Under the pieces are notes generated by a model, which searched no databases, was not told the origin of the DNA, and was given only the letters and a program-made list of their open reading frames with translations. This document shows, one piece after another, positions 33,298-42,933 of a stretch of DNA of 64,000 nucleotides. The translations under genes and the position numbers were made by a program. Source of the DNA: Candidatus Solirubrobacter pratensis (GTDB taxonomy: Bacteria; Actinomycetota; Thermoleophilia; Solirubrobacterales; Solirubrobacteraceae). Location of the stretch: positions 186,001-250,000 of the forward strand of contig NZ_AUEK01000003.1 in NCBI RefSeq assembly GCF_000425945.1, read 5' to 3'. Each line of letters begins with the position of its first letter. Position 1 is the stretch's first letter.

Positions 33298-33777
33298 CTA
33301 GAACGGGATGTCGTCGTCCGCGGGCGCGCTGTTGCGCGCGCCGACCGGCTGCGGCGCGAAGTCCGACGTGTCGGCCGGGACGTCCGAGTGCGGGGCGAAG
33401 CCGTTGCCCGCGCCGCCGCCGCCCATCGGGGCGTCGTCGCGGCCGCCGAGGAACTGCACGGCGTCGGCCACGATCTCGATCGACTCGCGCTTGTTGCCCG
33501 ACTGGTCCTGCCACTCGCGCCACTCCAGGCGGCCGTCGATGCAGACCGGCCGGCCCTTGGACAGGAAGCGGGCGCAGTTCTCGCCCTGCGCGCCCCAGAC
33601 GGTGACGCTGAAGTAGTTGGGCTTGTCGCCCCACTCCCCCGTCGCCCCGTCCTTGCGGCGCGTGTTGGAGGCGATCCGCAGCGAGCACACGGACATGCCG
33701 CCGGGGGTCGAGCGAAGCTCGGGGTCGCGCGTCAGGTTGCCCGTGAGGACGACGCGATTGATGTTGGTGGCGGCCAT
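33298..33777 (-). CDS. ssb: single-stranded DNA-binding protein, inverted in the rpsF-rpsR locus
   Basis: The 159-residue protein has the SSB OB-fold (INRVVLTGNLTRDPELRSTP, FSVTVWGAQGENCARFLSKG, RLEWREWQDQSGNKRESIEI) and a Gly/Pro-rich linker. It ends in the acidic tip DDDIPF that recruits replication and repair partners. It is encoded on the strand opposite to rpsF, rpsR and rplI. In most bacteria rpsF-ssb-rpsR are co-directional, so this is a local inversion. It must have its own promoter in the 299-base region before rpsR. Confidence 0.95.
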   Translation of the reverse strand: MAATNINRVVLTGNLTRDPELRSTPGGMSVCSLRIASNTRRKDGATGEWGDKPNYFSVTVWGAQGENCARFLSKGRPVCIDGRLEWREWQDQSGNKRESIEIVADAVQFLGGRDDAPMGGGGAGNGFAPHSDVPADTSDFAPQPVGARNSAPADDDIPF

Positions 33778-34076
33778 CTCTAGGTGGCTCCTTTCAGCTG
33801 CCTGTGTAACCTCGCCTGAGGCCCTGATCGGAGGACGCAGAGGCGAAACTCAAGTTCTCGGGCGAGTCTACGGTCGGGTCCCGACGACTCGACGGGAATT
33901 GCCGGTTCCTCCGCAGATTCGTTGCGCTTTCTTCGCACAGGGTCGCGCGCGCGGGCGTGTTCCTGACATCTGTCCGGCCAACGTGATCCGCTACCCTGTT
34001 CGGCCTTGCGCCAGATGGCGCCCGGCCTCGCGCGCGCGGGGCGCGCAACGGAAGCAGCTAGAGAGGTCTTCAGACA
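33778..34076. other. divergent intergenic region between ssb and rpsR
   Basis: This 299-base stretch holds no open frame with coding character. TACCCT at 33992-33997 is a possible -10 box for rpsR, leaving a leader of about 75 bases. The remainder must hold the ssb promoter. GAGAGG lies about ten bases before the rpsR GTG as the ribosome site. No tRNA or recognisable riboswitch was found here. Confidence 0.5.
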
Positions 34077-34403
34077 GTGGCAAAGCAGCGCAGCCGGCCG
34101 ACGCGCCGGCGTGATCGCAAGGCAGGAGGCGGCGGCGGGCGGCGCAAGTCCTGCCAGTACTGCCGCGACAAGGTCGAGTTCGTCGACTACAAGGACATCA
34201 ACGCCCTCCGGAAGTTCGTCTCCGACCGGGGCAAGATCCGCTCGCGGCGCATCACGGGCGCCTGCCGGCGCCACCAGAACCAGGTCGCCCGCGCGGTCAA
34301 GCGCGCGCGTGAGCTGGCGCTGCTGCCGTACGTCGGCGAGGGCGGCGGGCGCGACGACGAGCGCGAGGGCGGCGGCGGCCGCGGCCGGCGCGGGCGCGAC
34401 TAG
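34077..34403 (+). CDS. rpsR: 30S ribosomal protein S18
   Basis: The 108-residue protein has the S18 core: [40 protein letters not shown] and [20 protein letters not shown]. The Cys pair CQYC plus a later Cys fit the zinc-binding form. The C-terminus is extended by about 20 Gly/Arg/Asp residues and the N-terminus is basic. It starts at GTG 34077 and is followed closely by rplI. Confidence 0.95.
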   Translation: MAKQRSRPTRRRDRKAGGGGGRRKSCQYCRDKVEFVDYKDINALRKFVSDRGKIRSRRITGACRRHQNQVARAVKRARELALLPYVGEGGGRDDEREGGGGRGRRGRD

Positions 34404-34407
34404 GGCC

Positions 34408-34860
34408 ATGCCGCAGGCCATCCTCCTGCAGGACCACGAGCAGCTCGGCAGCCGCGGGACGGTCGTCGACGTCTCGAAGGGCTACCTGCGCAACTACCTG
34501 ATCCCGCGCAAGCTCGCCGAGCCCGCGACCAAGGGCGCCGTCGCCGCCGCGCAGAAGCGCCAGGAGGCCAGCGACCGCGCGGCCGCCCAGGCCACGCAGC
34601 GCGCGCAGGACGCCGCGGCGGTGCTCAGCCGCACCGTGCTGACGATCCCGCACCAGGCGGGCGACGACGGCCGTCTCTTCGGCTCGGTCACCGCGCAGGA
34701 CATCGCCGACGCGATCAAGGACGCGCGCGGCATCGAGATCGACCGCCGCAAGGTGAACCTCGAGGAGCCGATCCGCACGGTCGGCACCCGCATGGTCGAG
34801 GTCGAGGTCGAGGACGGCGTCATCGCGACCATCAAGACGATGGTCGTCGAGCAGAAGTAG
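34408..34860 (+). CDS. rplI: 50S ribosomal protein L9
   Basis: The 150-residue protein has the L9 N-domain (AILLQDHEQLGSRGTVVDVS and KGYLRNYLIPRKLAEPATKG), the long connecting helix and the C-domain (DGRLFGSVTAQDIADAI). It starts four bases after rpsR. L9 binds 23S rRNA and helps keep the reading frame. Confidence 0.95.
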   Translation: MPQAILLQDHEQLGSRGTVVDVSKGYLRNYLIPRKLAEPATKGAVAAAQKRQEASDRAAAQATQRAQDAAAVLSRTVLTIPHQAGDDGRLFGSVTAQDIADAIKDARGIEIDRRKVNLEEPIRTVGTRMVEVEVEDGVIATIKTMVVEQK

Positions 34861-34876
34861 CGCCGCGCGACGACTC

Positions 34877-34902
34877 GCGCCGCCGGGCGGACCCGGCGGC
34901 GC
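34877..34902 (+). terminator. hairpin after rplI
   Basis: GCGCCGCCGGG and CCCGGCGGCGC form a perfect 11-pair stem with loop CGGA, 17 bases after the rplI stop. No T tract follows. Confidence 0.6.
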
Positions 34903-35004
34903 CCGCGGTCGCAAGCCTGCCGGGCCGGCGCTCGATTGCGAGCCCGAGTGGCGAATCCTCCGCAGGTAGCGGGGAGAACGTGCGTTCGCATCCGAACGGC
35001 GGCC

Positions 35005-35010
35005 TAGACT
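35005..35010 (+). promoter_or_regulatory. -10-like box (TAGACT) for dnaB
   Basis: TAGACT ends ten bases before ATG 35021; no Shine-Dalgarno sequence lies between. The same hexamer stands 11 bases before purA. Confidence 0.45.
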
Positions 35011-35020
35011 CCGGCGCCCG

Positions 35021-36406
35021 ATGAGCGCGCCGAACGGCACCAACGGGCACGCGAACGGGTTCGGTCAAGGCCCGCTCGCTCCGCCCCAGAACCTCGAGGC
35101 CGAGCAGTCGGTGCTCGGCGCGGTGCTGCTCTCGGACACCGCGCTGCCGGCGCTGATCATCGACGAGCGGCTGCAGCCGGCGGACTTCTATCGCGAGGCG
35201 CACGGCCGCATCTTCCAGGCGATGCTGGACCTGCACACGGTCGGCGAGCCGGTCGACGCGCTGACGCTGGTCGAGCACCTCAAGCAGAGCGGCACGCTGG
35301 ATCTCGCCGGCGGCCCGGCCGCCGTCGAGCTGCTCGCCGGCTCGGTCCCCGCGGTCGGCAACGTCCGCCAGTACGCGCGCATCGTGCGCGAGAACGCGAT
35401 GCTGCGGCGGCTGCTGAACGCGGCGTACGAGATCCAGGCGCAGGTCCACGGCCACGAAGGCCGCCCGCGCGAGCTCGTGGACATGGCCGAGCGCGCGATC
35501 CTCGAGGTCGCGCACGAGGACTCGCGCAAGGACTTCCGCTCGATCGAGCAGCTCCTGCACTCCGAGCTCGACAAGCTGCAGAAGCTCTCACTCGAGGGCA
35601 CCGCGATCACGGGCACGCCGTCGGGCTTCGAGGACCTCGACACCATCACGGGCGGCTTCCAGCCCGGCAACCTCATCATCCTCGCGGCGAGGCCGTCGAT
35701 GGGAAAGAGCGCGTTGATGGCCAACTTCGCGGAGAACGCCGCGCTCGGATCCGGCAAGGCGGTCGCACTGTTCAGCCTCGAGATGGGCGAGGGGGAGCTC
35801 GCGCAGCGGTTCATCGCGTCGCAGGCATCCATCAAGGGCGACGACCTGCGCAAGGGCAAGGTGCCGCAGTCGCGCTGGGGGAAGATCCTGCAGGCCTCGA
35901 ACCGGCTGGCGGAGTCCGGGCTCTACGTCGACGACAGCTCGGACCTGTCGGTGCTCGACGTGCGCGCGAAGGCGCGGCGGCTGGCGCAGCAGCACGCCGA
36001 CGGCCTCGGGCTGATCCTGATCGACTACCTGCAGCTGATGCGCGCGGGCGGCGACGTCGAGAACCGCGTCGAGCAGATCGGGCAGATCAGCCGCGGGCTG
36101 AAGACGCTCGCGCGCGAGCTCGAGGTGCCGGTGATCGCGCTCAGCCAGCTCAACCGCGGCGTCGAGCAGCGCACCGACAAGCGCCCCGTCCTGTCGGATC
36201 TGCGCGAATCGGGCGCGATCGAGCAGGACGCCGACCTCGTGATGTTCATCTACCGCGACGAGTACTACGACAAGGAGTCCGAGCGCGAGGGCATCGCGGA
36301 CCTGATCATCGCCAAGCACCGCAACGGCGGGCTCGGGACCGTCGAGCTGACCTTCCAGAAGGAGTTCCCGCGCTTCATGTCATACGTCGGGGACGACCGG
36401 TACTGA
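35021..36406 (+). CDS. dnaB: replicative DNA helicase DnaB
   Basis: The 461-residue helicase has the N-terminal primase-contact domain (NLEAEQSVLGAVLLSD), a linker and the RecA-like ATPase. Walker A is ARPSMGKS; other motifs are FSLEMGEGELAQR, LILIDYLQLM and VPVIALSQLNRGVEQRTDKR. It unwinds DNA at the fork. No intein is present, although dnaB is a frequent intein site. Its stop overlaps the next ATG (TGATG). Confidence 0.97.
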   Translation: MSAPNGTNGHANGFGQGPLAPPQNLEAEQSVLGAVLLSDTALPALIIDERLQPADFYREAHGRIFQAMLDLHTVGEPVDALTLVEHLKQSGTLDLAGGPAAVELLAGSVPAVGNVRQYARIVRENAMLRRLLNAAYEIQAQVHGHEGRPRELVDMAERAILEVAHEDSRKDFRSIEQLLHSELDKLQKLSLEGTAITGTPSGFEDLDTITGGFQPGNLIILAARPSMGKSALMANFAENAALGSGKAVALFSLEMGEGELAQRFIASQASIKGDDLRKGKVPQSRWGKILQASNRLAESGLYVDDSSDLSVLDVRAKARRLAQQHADGLGLILIDYLQLMRAGGDVENRVEQIGQISRGLKTLARELEVPVIALSQLNRGVEQRTDKRPVLSDLRESGAIEQDADLVMFIYRDEYYDKESEREGIADLIIAKHRNGGLGTVELTFQKEFPRFMSYVGDDRY

Positions 36407-37248
36407 TGGACGCCTGCCTCGAGGGGCGCTGCGACGGCTCCGGCTTCCTCTACGACGAGGAGCGCCGGCGGGCGTATCCCTGCACCTGCCGGCCGAAGCG
36501 GCTCGCGCGCAAGCGCGCCGGGGCGGTCGCGGGCCGGCTGCCGAAGCGCTTCCGCGGCGTGGCGTTCGACCGCGAGCCGGTCCTCTCGATCGCGCGCGCG
36601 AACGAGCACCAGGTGCGCGCCGTGCGAGCGTACGTGAACGCGATCGGCGAGAACCTCGACCAGGGGCGCGGCATCTGGTTCACCGGCGACGTCGGCACCG
36701 GCAAGACGACGCTCGCGATGCTGATCTCCAAGGCCGCGCTCGAGGCCGACCGCACGGTCGCGATCTACAGCCTCCCGCGGCTGCTCGCGATGCTGCGCGA
36801 GACCTACGACGAGGACTCGCACTTCTCGCTCAGCGAGCTGATCGACCGGCTGTGCTCGGTCGACCTGCTGCACGTCGACGACGTCGGCGCCGAGCAGACC
36901 ACCGACTGGGTGCTCGAGCAGCTCTACACGATCGTCAACACGCGCTACGAGGACGGCCGCGCGCTGCTACTGACGACGAACCTCGTCGGCCGCGAGGATC
37001 CCGAGGGCGACGGCCATCCCGCCGGCCCGCTCAAGCGCCAGATCGGCGAGCGCACGGTCAGCCGCATCTGGGAGATCTGCGGGGACCCGCTGCCGCTGTT
37101 CGGCGACGACAACCGCATGTTCGCGGCCGACCGGCTGCCCGCCGCCGAGCCCGAGCCGCCGGCCGCGCCCGGCGGCTGGGACCCGTTCGACGACTCCACG
37201 TGGGACGAGGAGCCCTCGCCGTACGGGCGCCCGCGCCGGAGCGCCTAG
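36406..37248 (+). CDS. DnaC/DnaI-like AAA+ helicase loader with N-terminal zinc-finger-like Cys cluster
   Basis: The 280-residue protein overlaps the dnaB stop by one base. Four Cys near the N-terminus (CLEGRC at the start, YPCTC about 20 residues on) resemble a zinc site. The AAA+ ATPase has Walker A FTGDVGTGKTTLAML, Walker B LLHVDDVGAEQT, sensor 1 LLTTNL and an Arg-finger-like RQIGERTVSRI. This matches DnaC/DnaI/IstB-type loaders that place DnaB on DNA. Most actinobacteria lack DnaC and rely on DciA. The Pro/Asp-rich C-terminus is disordered. Confidence 0.88.
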   Translation: MDACLEGRCDGSGFLYDEERRRAYPCTCRPKRLARKRAGAVAGRLPKRFRGVAFDREPVLSIARANEHQVRAVRAYVNAIGENLDQGRGIWFTGDVGTGKTTLAMLISKAALEADRTVAIYSLPRLLAMLRETYDEDSHFSLSELIDRLCSVDLLHVDDVGAEQTTDWVLEQLYTIVNTRYEDGRALLLTTNLVGREDPEGDGHPAGPLKRQIGERTVSRIWEICGDPLPLFGDDNRMFAADRLPAAEPEPPAAPGGWDPFDDSTWDEEPSPYGRPRRSA

Positions 37249-37251
37249 ACT
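37246..37251 (+). promoter_or_regulatory. -10-like box (TAGACT) for purA
   Basis: TAGACT overlaps the stop codon of the helicase-loader gene and ends 11 bases before ATG 37263, without a Shine-Dalgarno sequence. Confidence 0.45.
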
Positions 37252-37253
37252 GA

Positions 37254-38854
<1,601 letters not shown>

Positions 38855-38858
<4 letters not shown>

Positions 38859-39439
38859 GCGAGCACCGTGCGCGTGTTGACCACGTAGTCGTGCAGCGCG
38901 CGGTTCTCCTCGTCCCACAGCGGCCACAGGTAGTCGACCAGCGCCGCGATCCCGAACGTGACCGAGCCGCCGACGGCGTTGAACAGCAGCCACTTGACCG
39001 CGACCTCGCGCAGCATCGCGAAGCCGAACGTGAACGGCTCGCCGCTCGCGCGCACGACGCGGATGCCGGTCGCCATCCGGCCGAGCGTGCGGCCGTTGGT
39101 GCGGGCCATCATCGCGGGCGCGTAGACGAGCGCGGCGATGAAGACGCACAGGCAGGCGAACACCAGCCCGACGATCACGGCGCCGACGCCGACGGTGTCG
39201 TTGACGAAGAACCCGATGCTGAACGGCGCCGTGATCGCGACGAGCAGGACGAGCGCCAGCACGCAGATGATCAGGCCGTCGATGACGTGCGCGCCGACCC
39301 GGCGCCACCAGCCGGCGAGCGTGTACCGCCCCGCCACGGGGCCGCCGACGTGCACCGCCGGCGGCGGCCCTCCCGCGCCCGGCGGGGGCGTGGTCCGGTA
39401 GCCGGAAAGCGGGTCGCCGGGTGTGAAGCGGTCGCTCAT
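38855..39439 (-). CDS. RDD-family membrane protein
   Basis: The 194-residue protein has a Pro/Gly-rich cytoplasmic start, then the RDD domain (LAGWWRRVGAHVIDGLIICV) and about four membrane helices. The conserved NGRTLGRMATGIRVV is present. RDD proteins are poorly understood; some are sodium/proton antiporters. The transcript is probably leaderless, because TAGTCT ends seven bases before the ATG. Confidence 0.88.
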
Positions 39440-39446
39440 GAGAGCG

Positions 39447-39452
39447 AGACTA
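39447..39452 (-). promoter_or_regulatory. -10-like box (TAGTCT) for the RDD gene
   Basis: On the minus strand TAGTCT includes the TAG stop codon of the oxidoreductase gene and ends seven bases before ATG 39439. Confidence 0.4.
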
Positions 39453-40436
39453 CACGCGGCGTGACGTGTCCAGGCTGTCCTGCAGCGCCTCGAGCACCCG
39501 CACCACGCGCAGCCCAGCCTCGCCGTCGGATCGCGGCGTGCGCCCGTCGCGGATGCACTCCACGAAGTGCTCGCACTCGATCCGCAGCGGCTCGCGGTTG
39601 CCGATCGCGGGGCTGTGGATGTCGCCCGCTCGGGTGATGTACTCGCCGTAGGAGCGCACGTCCTGATCGAAGCCCTTGTCGTAGACCGTGACCTTGCGCT
39701 CGAGCTCCATGTCGTCGAAGGTCGCCATCTTGCGGGAGCCGACCAGCGTGAAGCTGCGCGACTTGTGCGGGTCCAGCCAGGACAGGTGCAGGTGCGCTGC
39801 CAGCCCGCTCGGGAACCGCAGGAAGCAGAACACGACGTCCTCGACGGGCTTGCGCATGTAGGACTCGCCACGCGCCTCGACCAGCTCCGGCTCCTCCCCG
39901 GCGAGGTGCAGGACGACCGACACATCGTGCGCGCCGAGCGACCACAGCGCGTTCTCGTCCGCCCGCAGCTTCCCCAGGTTCAGGCGATTGGAGTAGATGT
40001 AGTGGATGTCGCCGAGATCGCCGGCGGCGGAGATCTCCTCGAGCTTGCTGACACCGGGGTGGTAGACGAGCAGGTGGCCGACCATCAGGATGCGCCCGGC
40101 GCGCTCGGCCGCGGCGACGGCGGCCTGCGCCTCGGCGACCGAGTACGCCAGCGGCTTCTCGACGAAGCAGTGCTTGCCGGCGCCCAGCACGCGCTCGGCC
40201 AGCGGGCCGTGGGTGGGGACCGGGGTGGCGAGCACGACGGCGTCCAGCTCCGGGTCGTCCAGCAGGTCCTGCAGGTCCGCGGTGAAGCGGGCGCCCGGGA
40301 ACGCCGGCGCCCAGCGAGCGCGCTGCTGCTCGGAGGCGTCGCAGCACCAGGCCAGCTCGCACCCGGGGATGGCGGCGAAGTTGCGCGCGAGGTTCGGGCC
40401 CCAGTAGCCGAGGCCGGCGACGCCGATGCGGATCAC
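39450..40436 (-). CDS. Gfo/Idh/MocA oxidoreductase, nucleotide-sugar type
   Basis: The 328-residue enzyme has an N-terminal Rossmann fold (IRIGVAGLGYWGPNLARNFA), the catalytic-region GKHCFVEKPLAYSVAEAQAA and a C-terminal dimer domain with LWSLGAHDVSVVLHLAGEEP. The GYWGPNLARNF pattern is common in UDP-N-acetyl sugar 3-dehydrogenases (WlbA/WbpB-like). Its GTG overlaps the stop of the WecB-like gene, and both enzymes handle UDP-GlcNAc-type sugars, so they likely serve one surface-polysaccharide pathway. Confidence 0.85.
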   Translation of the reverse strand: MIRIGVAGLGYWGPNLARNFAAIPGCELAWCCDASEQQRARWAPAFPGARFTADLQDLLDDPELDAVVLATPVPTHGPLAERVLGAGKHCFVEKPLAYSVAEAQAAVAAAERAGRILMVGHLLVYHPGVSKLEEISAAGDLGDIHYIYSNRLNLGKLRADENALWSLGAHDVSVVLHLAGEEPELVEARGESYMRKPVEDVVFCFLRFPSGLAAHLHLSWLDPHKSRSFTLVGSRKMATFDDMELERKVTVYDKGFDQDVRSYGEYITRAGDIHSPAIGNREPLRIECEHFVECIRDGRTPRSDGEAGLRVVRVLEALQDSLDTSRRV

Positions 40437-41482
40437 GCGACCATCCTTAGCAGGGCATCCACGACGCGCTCCCCGGCGCGGCCGTCGCCGTAGAGCGGCG
40501 GGCGGTCCGGCGGCGGCTCGCGCGTGAGCGCGGCGAGCGCGGCCGGCGCGTCGAGGTCCACGAGCGTGTTCCAGCCGGCCTGGACGGTCTCGCGCCACTC
40601 GGTCGTGGCGCGCAGGGTGATGCACGGCACGCCGGCGAGGTAGGCCTCCTTCTGCACGCCGCCCGAGTCGGTCAGCACGCGCCGCGCGCCGAGCAGCAGG
40701 GCCGCGAACTCGAGGTAGCCGAGCGGCGGCGCCACGATCACGCCGTCGAGCGAGAGGGCGGCCTCCCGCACGCGCGCGCGTGTGCGCGGGTGCAGCGGGA
40801 GGACGACCGGCCCCGGCAGCGCGTGCAGGAGCTCGACGAGCGCGGCCAGGCGCTTCGGATCGTCGACGTTGCCGGCGCGGTGGGCGGTGGCGAGCAGGTA
40901 GCCGCCGGGCTCCACGCCGAGCCGCGCGAGCGTGGCCTGGTCGGCGCGCGGCGCGAGCAGCTCGAACACGTCGACCATCACGTCGCCCACGACGGCGACC
41001 TCGCCGGCGACGCGCTCCGCGCGCAGCGTCTCCGCCGCGGCCTGCGACGAGCACAGCAGCAGCGACGACGCGTGATCGGCGAGGACGCGGTTGAGCTCCT
41101 CCGGCATCGTGCGGTCGTACGAGCGCATGCCCGCCTCCACGTGGGCGACCGGGATGCCCGCCTGCGCGCCCGCCAGCGCGCCGGCGAGCGTCGAGTTCGT
41201 GTCGCCGTAGACGAGCACGGCGTCCGCTCGCTCGGCGGCGAGCAGCGGCTCGAGCGCGGACAGCATGCGCGCCGTCTGGGACGTGTTGGAGCCGCCGCCG
41301 AGCTCCAGCCGGTGCTCGGGCCGCGGCAGCTCGAGCTCGTCGAAGAACACGCGAGAGAGCGCGTCATCGTAGTGCTGTCCGGTGTGGACGAGCACCTCCT
41401 CCGCACGCTCGCGCAGCCGGTGCGAGACGGCAGCCGCCTTCACGAACTGGGGGCGATTGCCGATGACCGTGGCTATTCGCAC
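40433..41482 (-). CDS. wecB: UDP-N-acetylglucosamine 2-epimerase (non-hydrolysing)
   Basis: The 349-residue enzyme interconverts UDP-GlcNAc and UDP-ManNAc. It has IATVIGNRPQFVKAAAVSHR, HTGQHYD, VYGDTNSTLAGALAG, VAHVEAGMRSYDRTMPEELN, ATAHRAGNVDDP and LTDSGGVQKEAYLAGVPCIT. GTG 41482 is chosen since it gives the exact family N-terminus. It precedes the oxidoreductase with a four-base overlap. Confidence 0.94.
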   Translation of the reverse strand: MRIATVIGNRPQFVKAAAVSHRLRERAEEVLVHTGQHYDDALSRVFFDELELPRPEHRLELGGGSNTSQTARMLSALEPLLAAERADAVLVYGDTNSTLAGALAGAQAGIPVAHVEAGMRSYDRTMPEELNRVLADHASSLLLCSSQAAAETLRAERVAGEVAVVGDVMVDVFELLAPRADQATLARLGVEPGGYLLATAHRAGNVDDPKRLAALVELLHALPGPVVLPLHPRTRARVREAALSLDGVIVAPPLGYLEFAALLLGARRVLTDSGGVQKEAYLAGVPCITLRATTEWRETVQAGWNTLVDLDAPAALAALTREPPPDRPPLYGDGRAGERVVDALLRMVA

Positions 41483-41503
41483 AATTGCGGGTACAACAGG
41501 GTC

Positions 41504-41596
41504 ATGGGAGTTCTCCGCGGAATCGTCTCGATCTCGCGCCACATGCTGTGGTATGTGGACTACCAGTGCGGCGGCGAGGCCCGCCCGCGGCAGTAG
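41504..41596 (+). CDS. possible 30-residue peptide divergent from wecB
   Basis: ATG 41504 opens a 30-codon frame (MGVLRGIVSISRHMLWYVDY, then a short Gly/Arg/Pro end) with codons ending mostly in G or C. TACAAC six bases upstream could be a -10 box for a leaderless mRNA. It has a hydrophobic first half and no recognised family. Confidence 0.3.
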   Translation: MGVLRGIVSISRHMLWYVDYQCGGEARPRQ

Positions 41597-41668
41597 CCGC
41601 GGCGGCTGGCCGTGCAGGGTAGTTGACGCCTCGGAGTGGGCGAGGCCCCAGCTGGGTAATGAACCGAC

Positions 41669-41791
41669 ATGCTCCTGATCCTGGCCATCGTCCTCCTGAT
41701 CATCGCCATCGCCGGCGGCGTGATCGTGCATCCGCTGCTGTTCGCGCTCGCGATCGTCGCGCTGGTCCTCTTCTTCACCGGGCGCCGCTGA
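41669..41791 (+). CDS. 40-residue hydrophobic single- or double-span peptide
   Basis: ATG 41669 opens a 40-codon frame encoding almost only hydrophobic residues (MLLILAIVLLIIAIAGGVIV, then HPLLFALAIVALVLFFTGRR). It would form one or two membrane helices with a basic C-terminus. Similar tiny membrane proteins are widespread in actinobacteria and have no known function. It overlaps the convergent LtrA-family gene by 17 bases. Confidence 0.62.
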   Translation: MLLILAIVLLIIAIAGGVIVHPLLFALAIVALVLFFTGRR

Positions 41792-42893
41792 TCGCCGTCC
41801 GCCCCTCGCTCGCGAGTGCGGCCGCCAGCAGCGCGACCAGCGCCACGAGCTGAAGCGCCGCGGCGGCCAGCCCGAGCGGGATCGTCGCGAGTGCGGCGAG
41901 CGCCGCCAGCGCGCGCGCCGGCCCGCGTGAGATGCCCAGCGTGCGGCGGAACAGCACGTCGCCGGCCATGAACAGCGCCGCGGCGGCGCCGAGCGTCACC
42001 GCCTGCCTTGCCGCGAGCGCGTCGAAGGGGTGGGCGACGACGTTCTTCTCGGCCGCGGCGATGCCGATGATGCCGAGCAGCATCAGCAGGTGCCAGTAGC
42101 CGAACGCCTCGACGGCGAGCCGCGGGCGATCCTCCGGCGGCGCGGCGGCCATCGCCTCCTCGGCGCGCGAGTCGTCGCCGGCGCCGAAGTACGCCCACCA
42201 CAGGCACGCGCTCGCGGCGAGGCCGACCACGGCGACCGCCGCGAGCTCGAGGTCGAGCGGCGCCTGGGCCGCACCGGCGCCGACGGCGATGATCGACTCG
42301 CCGATCGCGATCAGGATCACGAGGCCGTGGCGCTCGACGAAGTGCCCGGCGGCGATCGTGAAGCCGCCGCGCAGGAAGCGCGGCGTCAGCCATTCGCACA
42401 CGAACGCCAGGATCCAGAGCACGTACTGCGCGTCGCCGCCGGCGATCCCGCCCGCCAGGACGAGCAGCGCCGTGGCGAGGTTGAACGGCGCCAGCCCGAG
42501 CACGGCGCTGAACGTGGCGGAGTCGCTGGTCCGCGCGAAGAGGCCGAGGTGGACGCCGACGACCAGCAGGTACGCGATGCCGAACGCCGGCCCGCCGTCG
42601 CCGAACGCGTGCGGGACGGCCAGCGCGAGGATCAGGTACGCGGCCATCCCGCCGAGCAGCAGGACGCGCCGCTCCGCGCGGTCCGTCTGGACGGCGTTGG
42701 TGAGCCAGACGTAGCCGGAGTACATCCACCAGATCACGCCGAGCATGAGGACGACCTGCAGCGCGCCGTCGAGCGTCATGTCGTGCGCCAGCAGCGCGGT
42801 CAGCTGCGTGATCGTGAAGACGAAGACGAGGTCGAAGAACAGCTCCAGCGTCGAGACGCGGACGGCCTCCTCCTGCTGCGCGGCGGCGCTCAC
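41775..42893 (-). CDS. LtrA-family membrane protein
   Basis: The 372-residue protein starts with the hallmark VSTLELFFDLVFVFTITQLT and has about ten membrane helices. It keeps the HFVERHGLVILIAIGESII segment typical of the low-temperature-requirement A family. The molecular function of LtrA proteins is unknown. It stands alone between the small hydrophobic peptide gene and the large exoprotein gene. Confidence 0.92.
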   Translation of the reverse strand: MSAAAQQEEAVRVSTLELFFDLVFVFTITQLTALLAHDMTLDGALQVVLMLGVIWWMYSGYVWLTNAVQTDRAERRVLLLGGMAAYLILALAVPHAFGDGGPAFGIAYLLVVGVHLGLFARTSDSATFSAVLGLAPFNLATALLVLAGGIAGGDAQYVLWILAFVCEWLTPRFLRGGFTIAAGHFVERHGLVILIAIGESIIAVGAGAAQAPLDLELAAVAVVGLAASACLWWAYFGAGDDSRAEEAMAAAPPEDRPRLAVEAFGYWHLLMLLGIIGIAAAEKNVVAHPFDALAARQAVTLGAAAALFMAGDVLFRRTLGISRGPARALAALAALATIPLGLAAAALQLVALVALLAAALASEGRTAISGAR

Positions 42894-42933
42894 AGTCCGG
42901 ACGCTACCGTGCGCCGGTGCGATCGTCTGCGGT

